In this document: piece after piece, positions 8,144-15,305 of the stretch
Position numbering within the stretch: position 1 is the first letter of the stretch
How the letters are laid out: the number at the start of each line of letters is the position of its first letter
From: Erysipelotrichaceae bacterium
GTDB taxonomy: Bacteria > Bacillota_I > Bacilli_A > Erysipelotrichales > Erysipelotrichaceae
Length of the DNA stretch: 39,246 bases
Direction: 5' to 3'
Assembly (NCBI GenBank): GCA_003520745.1
Contig: DOUE01000007.1
Span: 76,837 to 116,082, forward strand
Position numbers and translations under genes: made by a program
The notes under the pieces: generated by a model
Database searches by the model: none
What the model was told of the DNA's origin: nothing
What the model saw: only the letters and a program-made list of their open reading frames with translations

Positions 8144-9391
8144 TCACCCTTTAAAGTAGGATTCCGGAAAGATGACATGTTCCTGCTTCGGATTGAACCC
8201 GCTCAGCAGCGTATCCTCCAGCATCCTCAACCGTTGTATGCTTTGCGCGCCGAAGCGCCTTCGAATCCCGTCGATCGTCTTCTCCAATGCCAAATTTTCC
8301 TCGCGTTTCTCCTGATCCTCGAAAATCGACAACTGCAGCGGCACCTCCCCGACGCATAGGTCCGCCGCCTTCACCCCGATGCTGCGCAACGGCTTTTGAA
8401 AGTCCACGTTCGCCTGAAACAAGGTCATCGCCGCCTTCGCGATCTCATCGCTCAAATCGCTGGGGCAGGGGAGCTTCATCTGACGCACGCACCCCTCCAG
8501 GTCGTTGTCGCGGATCGAAACCGCCACCGTCATACACCGCAAGCCCGCCTCGCGCAACCGCGCCGCGACGCTTTCCGAGAGCACATAGCACACGATCCGC
8601 ACATCGTCCAGATTCTTCAAATCCCGCGGCGCCGTCGTACTATTGCCCACCGACTTCACCATCGGTTCCCGGCCTTCCTTCAACACCGGGCTGTTCTCCA
8701 ACCCGTTGGCGAAGGTCCAGATGTACTCGCCCCACTTCCCGAACTTCCGCCGCAGGATCGCCACGTCGTAGCGTGCGCAATCCCCGATCGTATAGATCCC
8801 CAACTGATGCATCTTCACCGTCGTCTTCCGCCCTACATAAAGCAGGTCCTCCACCGGCAAAGGGAACACGATTTCCTTCATGTTCTCCCGCGTGATGACC
8901 GTCGTCGCATCCGGCTTCTTATAATCCGACCCCAACTTCGCGAACACCTTGTTGAAACTCACCCCGATCGACGCCGTGATCCCGACCTCCTCCCGGATCC
9001 GGTTGCGGATCTCGTCCGCCAACGCCCTCGGGCTGGCGTACCGCCCCACGATTTCCGTCACGTCGATCCACACCTCGTCGATCCCGAACGACTCGATCCG
9101 GTCCGAATACTCCGCGTAGATCTTCCTCACCAAGCCCGAAAACCGCAGGTACTGCGAGAAATTCGGCTTGACCAAGGTCAGGTCGGGGCACTTCAGTTTC
9201 GCCTGCCACAGCGCCTCCCCGGTCGTCACGCCGGCCTTCTTCGCCAACATGTTCTTCGCCAGGATGATCCCGTGGCGTTTCTCCACGTCGCCCCCCACGG
9301 CGATCGGAATGTTCCGATACTCGGGGTGGTGGAGACATTCCACCGAAGCATAGAAGTTGTTGAGGTCGCAATGGAAAATCGTCCTTTCCAT
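8144..9391 (-). CDS. Y-family translesion DNA polymerase (DinB/UmuC-like)
   Basis: This 415-residue error-prone polymerase copies past DNA lesions. The palm has the metal-binding Asp9 in FHCDLNNFYASVE with Glu18, and Asp105-Glu106 in FGIDEVWID. Tyr14 is the likely steric-gate residue. Helix-hairpin-helix and little-finger regions follow, including LLYVGRKTTVKMHQLGIYTIGD. A beta-clamp-binding motif may exist in the C-terminal part (for example QLSIF), by resemblance to the QLxLF consensus. The start was moved from GTG 9400 to ATG 9391, because the GTG is part of the perfect ribosome binding site AGGAGGTGA and the ATG lies 8 nt beyond it. It leads the operon with the 81-aa protein and SRAP, and its promoter contains an inverted-repeat operator. 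I cannot distinguish a Pol IV from a UvrX/YqjW-type Pol V-like enzyme. Confidence 0.95.
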   Translation of the reverse strand: MERTIFHCDLNNFYASVECLHHPEYRNIPIAVGGDVEKRHGIILAKNMLAKKAGVTTGEALWQAKLKCPDLTLVKPNFSQYLRFSGLVRKIYAEYSDRIESFGIDEVWIDVTEIVGRYASPRALADEIRNRIREEVGITASIGVSFNKVFAKLGSDYKKPDATTVITRENMKEIVFPLPVEDLLYVGRKTTVKMHQLGIYTIGDCARYDVAILRRKFGKWGEYIWTFANGLENSPVLKEGREPMVKSVGNSTTAPRDLKNLDDVRIVCYVLSESVAARLREAGLRCMTVAVSIRDNDLEGCVRQMKLPCPSDLSDEIAKAAMTLFQANVDFQKPLRSIGVKAADLCVGEVPLQLSIFEDQEKREENLALEKTIDGIRRRFGAQSIQRLRMLEDTLLSGFNPKQEHVIFPESYFKG

Positions 9392-9411
9392 GAGTGTCAC
9401 CTCCTGCTTTT

Positions 9412-9440
9412 ATTTTACTTGAATTTGATTCAAGTTACAA
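9412..9440 (-). promoter_or_regulatory. Promoter of the polymerase-SRAP operon
   Basis: On the minus strand: -35 TTGTAA (9440-9435), a 17-base spacer, then -10 TAAAAT (9417-9412). The spacer is exactly the palindrome CTTGAATCAAATTCAAG, so a repressor bound there would block RNA polymerase directly. The ribosome binding site follows within about 15 bases. Confidence 0.75.
9418..9434. promoter_or_regulatory. Operator 1 (perfect CTTGAA-N5-TTCAAG inverted repeat)
   Basis: A 17-base inverted repeat with perfect 6-base arms lies between the -35 and -10 of the polymerase promoter. It is the probable binding site of the divergently encoded LexA-like repressor. The arms are AT-rich and unlike the Bacillus LexA box (GAAC-N4-GTTC). 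Confidence 0.75.
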
Positions 9441-9446
9441 GGCTTG

Positions 9447-9463
9447 CTTGAATTTATTTCAAC
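9447..9463. promoter_or_regulatory. Operator 2 (CTTGAA-N5-TTCAAC inverted repeat)
   Basis: A second copy of the inverted repeat with one mismatch in the outer base, centred 29 bp from operator 1. It overlaps the -35 hexamer (TTGAAT, 9448-9453) of the repressor gene's own promoter, consistent with autorepression. Confidence 0.7.
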
Positions 9464-9476
9464 CCGATGATACAAT
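9448..9476 (+). promoter_or_regulatory. Promoter of the LexA-like repressor
   Basis: -35 TTGAAT (9448-9453), 17-base spacer, -10 TACAAT (9471-9476). Transcription would begin near 9483, leaving a leader of only about 9 nt that holds GGTGA as a weak ribosome binding site before ATG 9492. The 11-base string TGATACAATGG occurs twice here (9468-9478 and 9485-9495). Confidence 0.65.
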
Positions 9477-9491
9477 GGACACGGTGATACA

Positions 9492-10091
9492 ATGGCCTTC
9501 AAAGACAACCTACGGGCGCTGCGAAAGCAGAAAGGTCTGAGTCAACAGGACTTGGCCGCCCAATTCGATTACAAGTCGTTTACGACCATCCAGAAATGGG
9601 AAGACGGGACGTCGTTTCCGCCGTCCGAAACGCTTCGTCGATTGGCCGACTTTTTCCGTGTTTCGATGGATCAATTGATGGGCGAGACGCAGGAAGACGC
9701 GGTTTCGGTTCCGATTCTGGGGATCGTCCGCGGCGGACCGTTGCGCTTGGCCGAACAAGAAGTGATCGGACAGGAATGGGTCGATCGTTCCGAAGCGCGG
9801 GGCGGCGAACATTTCTACCTTGAAGTGACCGGTAATTCCATGATCGGGGCACGGATCTTCCCGGGCGACCTGGTCTATGTCAAACGGCAGAACCAGATCG
9901 AGAACGGTCAGATCGGCGTCGTGCTGGTCGGCGACGAGGCGACGTTGAAGCGCGTGTACTTCGAGGGGGATCGGATGATCCTAAGAGCGGAGAACGAGAC
10001 GTATGCGCCGATGGTTTTCAGTAAGGAAGAAATCGACGAGAAACCGGTAAGGATCCTGGGAAGGGTCCTCCATAATAAAATCAAATTCTAG
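9492..10091 (+). CDS. LexA-like XRE/S24 repressor
   Basis: This 199-residue protein has an N-terminal XRE helix-turn-helix (about 1-62; LSQQDLAAQF and TTIQKWEDG) and a C-terminal S24 peptidase-like domain. The Ser-Lys dyad is Ser116 in GNSMIG and Lys153 in ATLKR; the 37-residue spacing matches LexA (Ser119/Lys156). The expected self-cleavage site, 35 residues before the Ser, reads VRGGP (Gly81-Gly82) instead of the usual Ala-Gly or Cys-Gly. It is divergent from the polymerase operon and shares a promoter region with two inverted repeats, so it probably represses both directions and is released after DNA damage. It resembles HdiR or phage CI-type repressors more than true LexA, which has a winged helix. 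No phage genes are nearby. Confidence 0.9.
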   Translation: MAFKDNLRALRKQKGLSQQDLAAQFDYKSFTTIQKWEDGTSFPPSETLRRLADFFRVSMDQLMGETQEDAVSVPILGIVRGGPLRLAEQEVIGQEWVDRSEARGGEHFYLEVTGNSMIGARIFPGDLVYVKRQNQIENGQIGVVLVGDEATLKRVYFEGDRMILRAENETYAPMVFSKEEIDEKPVRILGRVLHNKIKF

Positions 10092-10102
10092 GGGGCGCGG
10101 AC

Positions 10103-10921
10103 ATGACAATCGCAGGATGGATCGAGAATACGGATGTTTACTTTGAAAACGGACTGGTTTCGTTTTTAGTCACCTCGCTGGCGGTGCTCGTGATCGCCTA
10201 TGTCGTCCGTTTTCTGGCGCGCTATACCGTGCGCCTCTTGATCAAGCGGCAAAAGGTGTCGGAATCGATGATCAAGTTCATCAGCCACATCCTATTGGCA
10301 TTGCTTTATACGGTCTCCATCATGTCGATCTTGATGCAGATCGTCCCGTTTCGGGAATATACGGTTTCGATCCTGGCGGGATCCGGGATCGCGGTGTTGG
10401 TGTTGGGCTTCGCGGCGCAGGAGACGTTTTCAAACCTGATCGCCGGGGTCTTCATCTCCGTCTTCAGACCTTTTTCGGTCGGCGATTCGATCAACCTCCC
10501 CGACCGTAACATCGCAGGGATCGTGGAAGACATCAATCTGCGACATACCACCGTCCGTAATTTCAACAATAACCGCGTGATGATCCCCAACGGGGTCATG
10601 AATACGGCGATCGTCGAGAATAAGGACAGCATCGACCGGTCAATCTATTCCTATCTGTTCGTGGTCATCAAGTATGAAAGCGACGCGGAAAGCGCGATCA
10701 AGATCATGGTTGAAGAAGCCAATCAGTTTCCGCTGGTAGTGCGCAAGGATGAAACCAATGCCATCGTCATGGATTTGGGACTCAACGGAATCCAAATCCG
10801 CCTGGCGTTCTGGGCGAAGGACTCCGGGGATGCGTTCAATACGTCGACCGCACTACGCAAAGAACTCTTGAATGCGTTTAAGGAAGCGGGCATCGAGTTT
10901 GCGACGGTAAGAATGGGATAA
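10103..10921 (+). CDS. mscS: MscS-family mechanosensitive ion channel
   Basis: This 272-residue membrane protein is of the usual small MscS length. It has three transmembrane helices (about 17-38, 55-78, 84-115). The third is the Gly/Ala-rich pore helix (ILAGSGIAVLVLGFAAQETFSN) that leads into the beta domain (FRPFSVGDSI, GIVEDINLRHTTVRNFNN, MIPNGVM). Such channels open under membrane tension and release solutes on hypo-osmotic shock. It starts 11 nt after the repressor stop behind a G-rich ribosome binding site and has no promoter of its own visible, so it is probably co-transcribed with the LexA-like gene, an uncommon pairing. Confidence 0.95.
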   Translation: MTIAGWIENTDVYFENGLVSFLVTSLAVLVIAYVVRFLARYTVRLLIKRQKVSESMIKFISHILLALLYTVSIMSILMQIVPFREYTVSILAGSGIAVLVLGFAAQETFSNLIAGVFISVFRPFSVGDSINLPDRNIAGIVEDINLRHTTVRNFNNNRVMIPNGVMNTAIVENKDSIDRSIYSYLFVVIKYESDAESAIKIMVEEANQFPLVVRKDETNAIVMDLGLNGIQIRLAFWAKDSGDAFNTSTALRKELLNAFKEAGIEFATVRMG

Positions 10922-10922
10922 A

Positions 10923-10952
10923 GGGCTTCGCGGTGCGAAGTCTTTCTTTTTT
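10923..10952 (+). terminator. Terminator after mscS
   Basis: CTTCGC at 10926-10931, loop GGT, GCGAAG at 10935-10940, then a T-rich tract to 10952. G-U and G-C pairs can extend the stem to 10923. The stem starts within 2-5 nt of the mscS stop codon. Confidence 0.85.
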
Positions 10953-10979
10953 CGTGCCGTTTGCGCGATAAAACGTTAC

Positions 10980-11044
10980 AATGAAGATAGAATCGACGAA
11001 TCGGTCCGATAAGTGAAGTCAGCCTGCCGGGACTCTTCATTTTT
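10980..11044 (+). other. Possible structured element before smc
   Basis: AATGAAGA (10980-10987) can pair with TCTTCATT (11034-11041), enclosing about 46 nt that contain a small ATCGG/CCGAT hairpin (about 11000-11010) and a weak GTC/GAC one. Five T residues close the element. It could be a second terminator or a small structured RNA; there is no supporting covariation. The 11-codon ORF starting at 10981 has no ribosome binding site and is not called. Confidence 0.25.
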
Positions 11045-11058
11045 GGCTTGGACTACGG

Positions 11059-11064
11059 TATAAT
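11059..11064 (+). promoter_or_regulatory. -10 element of the smc operon promoter
   Basis: A perfect TATAAT lies 27 nt before the smc ATG. The -35 position holds only a poor match. It is the only promoter-like site seen for the smc to membrane-protein operon. Confidence 0.55.
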
Positions 11065-11090
11065 AGTACGTTGAAGAACGGGGGTACTCC

Positions 11091-14024
11091 ATGTTTCTCA
11101 AACGAATCGAAATGCAGGGATTTAAGTCCTTCGCCGACAAGGTCGTCATCACGTTCGACTCCTCGGTAACCGGGATCGTCGGTCCCAACGGATGCGGGAA
11201 AAGCAACATCACCGATGCGGTACGCTGGGTGTTGGGCGAACAATCCGTGAAGTCCTTGCGCGGCTCGGCGATGAGCGATGTCATTTTCACCGGATCGGAA
11301 AACCGGCGGAAAGTGAATCTGGCCGAAGTCACCTTGGTGTTCGACAATTCAGACCGGAGTTTCGCGGTCTCTTTCGACGAAATCGAAATCACGCGCCGTT
11401 TGCATCGTCAGACCAGCGAAGGGGAGTATTTCATCAACAAGACCCCGTGCCGTCTGAAGGACATCCTGGACTTGACGATGGATAGCGGGATCGGCCGGGA
11501 TTCGCTCAGCCTGATCTCACAGGGCAGCATCAGTAATTTCGCCGAGGCGAAGCCGGCCGATCGCAGGGCGATTTTCGAAGAGGCGGCGGGTGTCGCCAAA
11601 TACAAAAAGCGCAAAAACGACGCGCTGACCAAGCTTGAGCGGACACAGACCAATCTGGAGCGTGTCTTCGACATCTACCAGGAACTGCAGAAACAAGTCG
11701 TGCCGCTGAAGAAGGCGGCGAAAAAGGCGGAAATCTACGCCGAAAAGAAACAGCAACTGCAGGAGATCGAAATCGCGGTCTTGACGCAGACGATCGAAGG
11801 GTATCAAGACAAACTGGAAGAAATCTCGCGCCAACTGTTCGAACTGCTCTCCAAGGAAGCGGTGTCGGAAGCGGGGATCCAGGTCAATGAAAACGCCAAC
11901 CTGTTGGCGAAGACCGAACTGCATCGCTTGGACGCGGAGATCCATCGCGACCAGGAAGAACTGCTTCGTTTGGTTTCCGAAATCCAGACCCTTGAGACGC
12001 GTAAGATCGAAATCGATGAAAAACGGAAATATGCGATCGAGACCGGTTCGACCCAGGAGCAGGGCAACCAGCTTAGACAACTGGTCAACGAAGCCAAGAT
12101 CGAATATGAAGACCGTAAGCAACGTTTGGAACGCCTGATCGCCGATGTGGAACTGTTGAATCAGAAAAGCATCGATTCCAACCGCTTGATGGCGGAGCGC
12201 AACCAAAAATACGAAGAGACGAGAATGCGTTTGCAACGGATCCAGAACCGTTTGGAAGTCGTCAAGAACATCCAGGCGCGTCCGTTTTTAAGCCAAGCCG
12301 GGGTGCAATCGATCCTCAACGCCCAACAAAGCCTGGTCGGCGTGCACGGGGTCATCGCGAAACTGCTGACACCGCACGAGAACTTCGAAGAAGCCGTCAG
12401 CGTGGCGTTGGGCGGAGCCCTTTATAACATCGTCACGGCCGATGAAGCCAGCGCACGCAGCGCCATTACCTTCCTCAAACGCAACGAGTCCGGACGGGCG
12501 ACGTTCCTACCGTTGACCGTGCTTCAGGAGCATTGGGTCAACAAAGAACAGGAAATCGTCTGCAAAGGCACCGAAGGGTATTTGGGCGTCGTTTCGGATT
12601 TCGTCCGATGCGACGAGAAGTTCAACATCGTACGCTCGTCGCTGCTTGGCAACGTCCTGGTCTGCGATACGTTGGAACACGGCAATACTTTGGCCAATCT
12701 CCTCCGTTATAGTTATAAAATCGTCACCTTGGACGGCGATGTGATCCATCGCGGCGGTTCGATGACCGGCGGTAAACAAAGAGACAACGCCTCGCCCTTA
12801 TCGATGGGGAAAGAAATCCTGGATCTGCAGGGACAGGAAACCGTCCTCCTGCAGCAAGTCCGCCAATACGGGGATGAGATCACGGATCTGCGCAATCGGA
12901 AAACCGCGTTGGATGCCGACCTCCTGGAGAAACGGATCGCGGTCGCCCAGTTGGAACCGGTCGCCGACGCGAAACGCGCCAAATACGAACGCCTGCAAAA
13001 CGATCTTGACCGATTGAACCCGCAAGCCAAAACCGAGGGGAACTCTTTCTCCGACGATCTGATCCAACTCCTCAACAAAGCGTATTCACGGCGCGACGAA
13101 CTGAATCTGTTCCTACGCACCAAACGCGATGCGCGCTTGAAAACCGGCCAGGACAGCGAACGGCGCGACCAACAGATCCGCCAGCAACGGCGCGACCTCA
13201 ACGCTTTGCAACTGCTGAAACGCGACATCGAATTGGACAAGACCCGGACCGAAACCAAATTGGAAGACCAGATGAACCGTCTGGCCTCCGAATACAAAAT
13301 GACCGTGGAGTTCGCGAAGCTGCATAGCGAGACCTTGAAGATCACCAACGCGGCCGAGGAAGTCAACCGGCTACGACAAGAAATCGAAAGCCTGGGCAAC
13401 ATCAACATGAACGCCCCGCAGGAATTCGAGGAAGTCAACGAACGCTATGAGTTCCTCAAAAAACAATATGAAGAACTGACCTCGTCCAAAGAGAAGATCC
13501 TGGATCTCATCAAGGAACTCGACGAATTGATGGTCACCCAGTTCTCGGACATGATGAACAAGATCAACGCCGAACTCCCGCAAGTCTTCTCCGCGATGTT
13601 CGGGGGAGGGAAGGCGCGGTTGGTGTTGGAAGACCCCGAGGACCTTCTGAATTCGGGCATCGACATCGATGTCCAGCCGCCGGGGAAATCGGTCCAAAAC
13701 ATCCGTTTATTTTCAGGGGGCGAAAAGAGTTTGATCGCGATCAGCGTACTGTTCGCGATCCTGAAAGCCCGCCATGTCCCGATGTGCATCTTCGATGAAA
13801 TCGAAGCCGCGCTCGACCAAGCCAACGTCGACCGCTTCGCGCGTTATCTCAAGCAATTCAGCGAAGAGACGCAATTCATCGTCGTCACCCACCGGCCCGG
13901 AACCATGGCGCAATGCGATGTCCTCTACGGCGTCACGATGCCCCAAAGCGGCGTATCGCAAATGCTGCGGGTGAAGTTGTCCGAAGCGGTCACCTTGGCC
14001 GAGGAAACGGAGGCGAAAGCATGA
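11091..14024 (+). CDS. smc: Chromosome segregation ATPase SMC (short-armed)
   Basis: SMC forms the ring-shaped condensin core that organises and segregates chromosomes. The N-terminal head has Walker A GPNGCGKS (31-38). Coiled coil follows from about 165 to 400, then the hinge (about 410-560; GVHGVIAKL to SMTGGK), a return coiled coil (about 565-830) and the C-terminal head with the signature FSGGEK (Ser875), Walker B CIFDEIEAALD and VTHRPGTM. At 977 residues it is about 200 shorter than the usual 1,180-1,190. Both heads and hinge are intact, so the loss lies in the coiled-coil arms. The ATG is canonical (MFLKRIEMQGFKSFADK). Its TGA overlaps the ftsY ATG (ATGA). The partner genes scpA and scpB are not in the window. 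Confidence 0.96.
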   Translation: MFLKRIEMQGFKSFADKVVITFDSSVTGIVGPNGCGKSNITDAVRWVLGEQSVKSLRGSAMSDVIFTGSENRRKVNLAEVTLVFDNSDRSFAVSFDEIEITRRLHRQTSEGEYFINKTPCRLKDILDLTMDSGIGRDSLSLISQGSISNFAEAKPADRRAIFEEAAGVAKYKKRKNDALTKLERTQTNLERVFDIYQELQKQVVPLKKAAKKAEIYAEKKQQLQEIEIAVLTQTIEGYQDKLEEISRQLFELLSKEAVSEAGIQVNENANLLAKTELHRLDAEIHRDQEELLRLVSEIQTLETRKIEIDEKRKYAIETGSTQEQGNQLRQLVNEAKIEYEDRKQRLERLIADVELLNQKSIDSNRLMAERNQKYEETRMRLQRIQNRLEVVKNIQARPFLSQAGVQSILNAQQSLVGVHGVIAKLLTPHENFEEAVSVALGGALYNIVTADEASARSAITFLKRNESGRATFLPLTVLQEHWVNKEQEIVCKGTEGYLGVVSDFVRCDEKFNIVRSSLLGNVLVCDTLEHGNTLANLLRYSYKIVTLDGDVIHRGGSMTGGKQRDNASPLSMGKEILDLQGQETVLLQQVRQYGDEITDLRNRKTALDADLLEKRIAVAQLEPVADAKRAKYERLQNDLDRLNPQAKTEGNSFSDDLIQLLNKAYSRRDELNLFLRTKRDARLKTGQDSERRDQQIRQQRRDLNALQLLKRDIELDKTRTETKLEDQMNRLASEYKMTVEFAKLHSETLKITNAAEEVNRLRQEIESLGNINMNAPQEFEEVNERYEFLKKQYEELTSSKEKILDLIKELDELMVTQFSDMMNKINAELPQVFSAMFGGGKARLVLEDPEDLLNSGIDIDVQPPGKSVQNIRLFSGGEKSLIAISVLFAILKARHVPMCIFDEIEAALDQANVDRFARYLKQFSEETQFIVVTHRPGTMAQCDVLYGVTMPQSGVSQMLRVKLSEAVTLAEETEAKA

Positions 14025-14989
14025 GTTTCTTCCAGAACCTCAAAGAAAAATTCACCGGTAAAAAAGACAAGGATCTCTATTTAAGCGGGTTTAAGAAAAC
14101 CAGCGAAGGTTTCTCCAAGAAACTTCGCACGTTCTTTCTGGGTAAATCGACGATCGACGACCTTTTCTATGAAGATCTGATGATCATCCTGTTGGAGAGC
14201 GACATCGGATTGAAGACCTCCACCAAGATCCTCAACGCCACCAAGAAGAAAGTGAAGAATCTAGGATACACCTCGATCGACGACGCTCTGGATTGCGTCA
14301 GCGAAGCCATGTCCGACCTTTTCATCGGGATGGATACGGAGGTCGTCCTGACGCAGGACCACATGAACGTCATCCTGGTCGTCGGAGTCAACGGCAGCGG
14401 GAAGACCACCAGCGTCGCCAAGTTGGCGAAGCACTACCAGGACCAAGGGAAAAAAGTGGTGTTGGCGGCCGCGGATACGTTCCGCGCCGGGGCGGTCACG
14501 CAGCTTGAAGAATGGGCGGACAGGTTGAAGATCGAATGCGTCAGCGGGTCGGACCATGCCGATCCCGCCAGCGTCGTGATCGACGCCTTGCGTAAGGCCA
14601 AGGAAGTCGCAGCCGAAATCCTCATCGTCGATACGGCGGGGAGGCTGCAAAACAAAGTCAACCTGATGAACGAACTCGCGAAGATGAACCGCGTCGTCGT
14701 CAAAGAGACGGGGAACAACCCCGACCATGTCTGGCTGGTGTTGGATGCGACGACCGGGCAGAACGCCCTGGTCCAGGCCGAAGCCTTCACCAACGCGGTG
14801 AAGGTCTCGGGGATCATCTGCACCAAGATGGACGGGACGGCCAAAGGGGGCATCCTCCTTGCGATCGCCGACCTCTTGAAAATCCCGGTCAAATTCGTCG
14901 GATTGGGCGAAAACGCGGATGATATGAAGCCCTTCGATGCGGAGAGCTATCTCTACAGCATCACGGAGGCTTTCCACGATGCTGGATAA
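14021..14989 (+). CDS. ftsY: Signal recognition particle receptor FtsY
   Basis: FtsY is the membrane-docking GTPase of the SRP pathway. This 322-residue protein has the NG domain: an N helical bundle, G1 GVNGSGKTT (122-130), DTFRAGAVTQLEEWA, DTAGRLQNKVNLMNEL, TKMDGTAKGG and a closing VGLGENADDMKPF. It lacks the long acidic N-terminal domain seen in E. coli, as usual in Bacillota. The start at 14021 is preferred over the upstream in-frame codons because GGAGG lies 7 nt before it and the ATGA overlap with smc is a standard coupling arrangement. ffh is not next door here; ylxM is. Confidence 0.96.
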   Translation: MSFFQNLKEKFTGKKDKDLYLSGFKKTSEGFSKKLRTFFLGKSTIDDLFYEDLMIILLESDIGLKTSTKILNATKKKVKNLGYTSIDDALDCVSEAMSDLFIGMDTEVVLTQDHMNVILVVGVNGSGKTTSVAKLAKHYQDQGKKVVLAAADTFRAGAVTQLEEWADRLKIECVSGSDHADPASVVIDALRKAKEVAAEILIVDTAGRLQNKVNLMNELAKMNRVVVKETGNNPDHVWLVLDATTGQNALVQAEAFTNAVKVSGIICTKMDGTAKGGILLAIADLLKIPVKFVGLGENADDMKPFDAESYLYSITEAFHDAG

Positions 14990-15293
14990 GACGCAACGCA
15001 TGAACAGCCTGTTGGATTGGTATGAAAGCTTGTTGACAGCCAACCAGAAGGCGATCGCGGATATGCATTTCAGGGAGGATTTCTCGCTCTCGGAAATCGC
15101 GGAGCAAACCGGAAGCAGCCGTAGCGCCGTCTATGATACAATCCAAAGGGTACAGAAGATCATGGAAGACACCGAAGCCAAATTGCATTGCGTGGCGAAA
15201 TACGAAGCACGCACCCGACTTTATCAAACACTGCGCGATCTGAAGATCGACGCGGTCGATGAAATACTAGATCAACTGATTGAAAACGAATGA
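14979..15293 (+). CDS. ylxM: YlxM/p13-like SRP-associated DNA-binding-type protein
   Basis: This 104-residue UPF0122-family protein has a sigma-70 region 4-like helix-turn-helix (FSLSEIAEQTGSSRSAVYDTIQRVQK). Family members are linked to ffh/ftsY and are reported to interact with the SRP. The start at 14979 (MLDKTQRMNSL) has GGAGG at 14965-14969, and the gene overlaps the end of ftsY by 11 nt. The residues encoded before this Met belong to the overlapping ftsY frame and are unlikely to be translated. Confidence 0.93.
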   Translation: MLDKTQRMNSLLDWYESLLTANQKAIADMHFREDFSLSEIAEQTGSSRSAVYDTIQRVQKIMEDTEAKLHCVAKYEARTRLYQTLRDLKIDAVDEILDQLIENE

Positions 15294-15305
15294 AGGAGAA
15301 CCACA

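Noticed and set aside
8139..8147. GTG start at 8147 for the 81-aa protein
   Set aside because: The ribosome binding site AAAGG directly touches the GTG; the ATG at 8138 is properly spaced.
9389..9400. GTG start at 9400 for the polymerase
   Set aside because: The GTG is part of the AGGAGGTGA ribosome binding site serving ATG 9391.
8287..9451. Long plus-strand frames (202 and 351 codons) opposite the Y-family polymerase
   Set aside because: They are Arg/Pro/Ser- or Arg/His-rich antisense readings of a gene with clear polymerase motifs.
9492..10091. Prophage marker suggested by an XRE/S24 repressor
   Set aside because: No integrase, structural, lysis or attachment-site sequences nearby; the neighbours are repair and channel genes.
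10981..11016. 11-codon ORF upstream of smc
   Set aside because: No ribosome binding site and very short; more likely part of a structured RNA or spacer.
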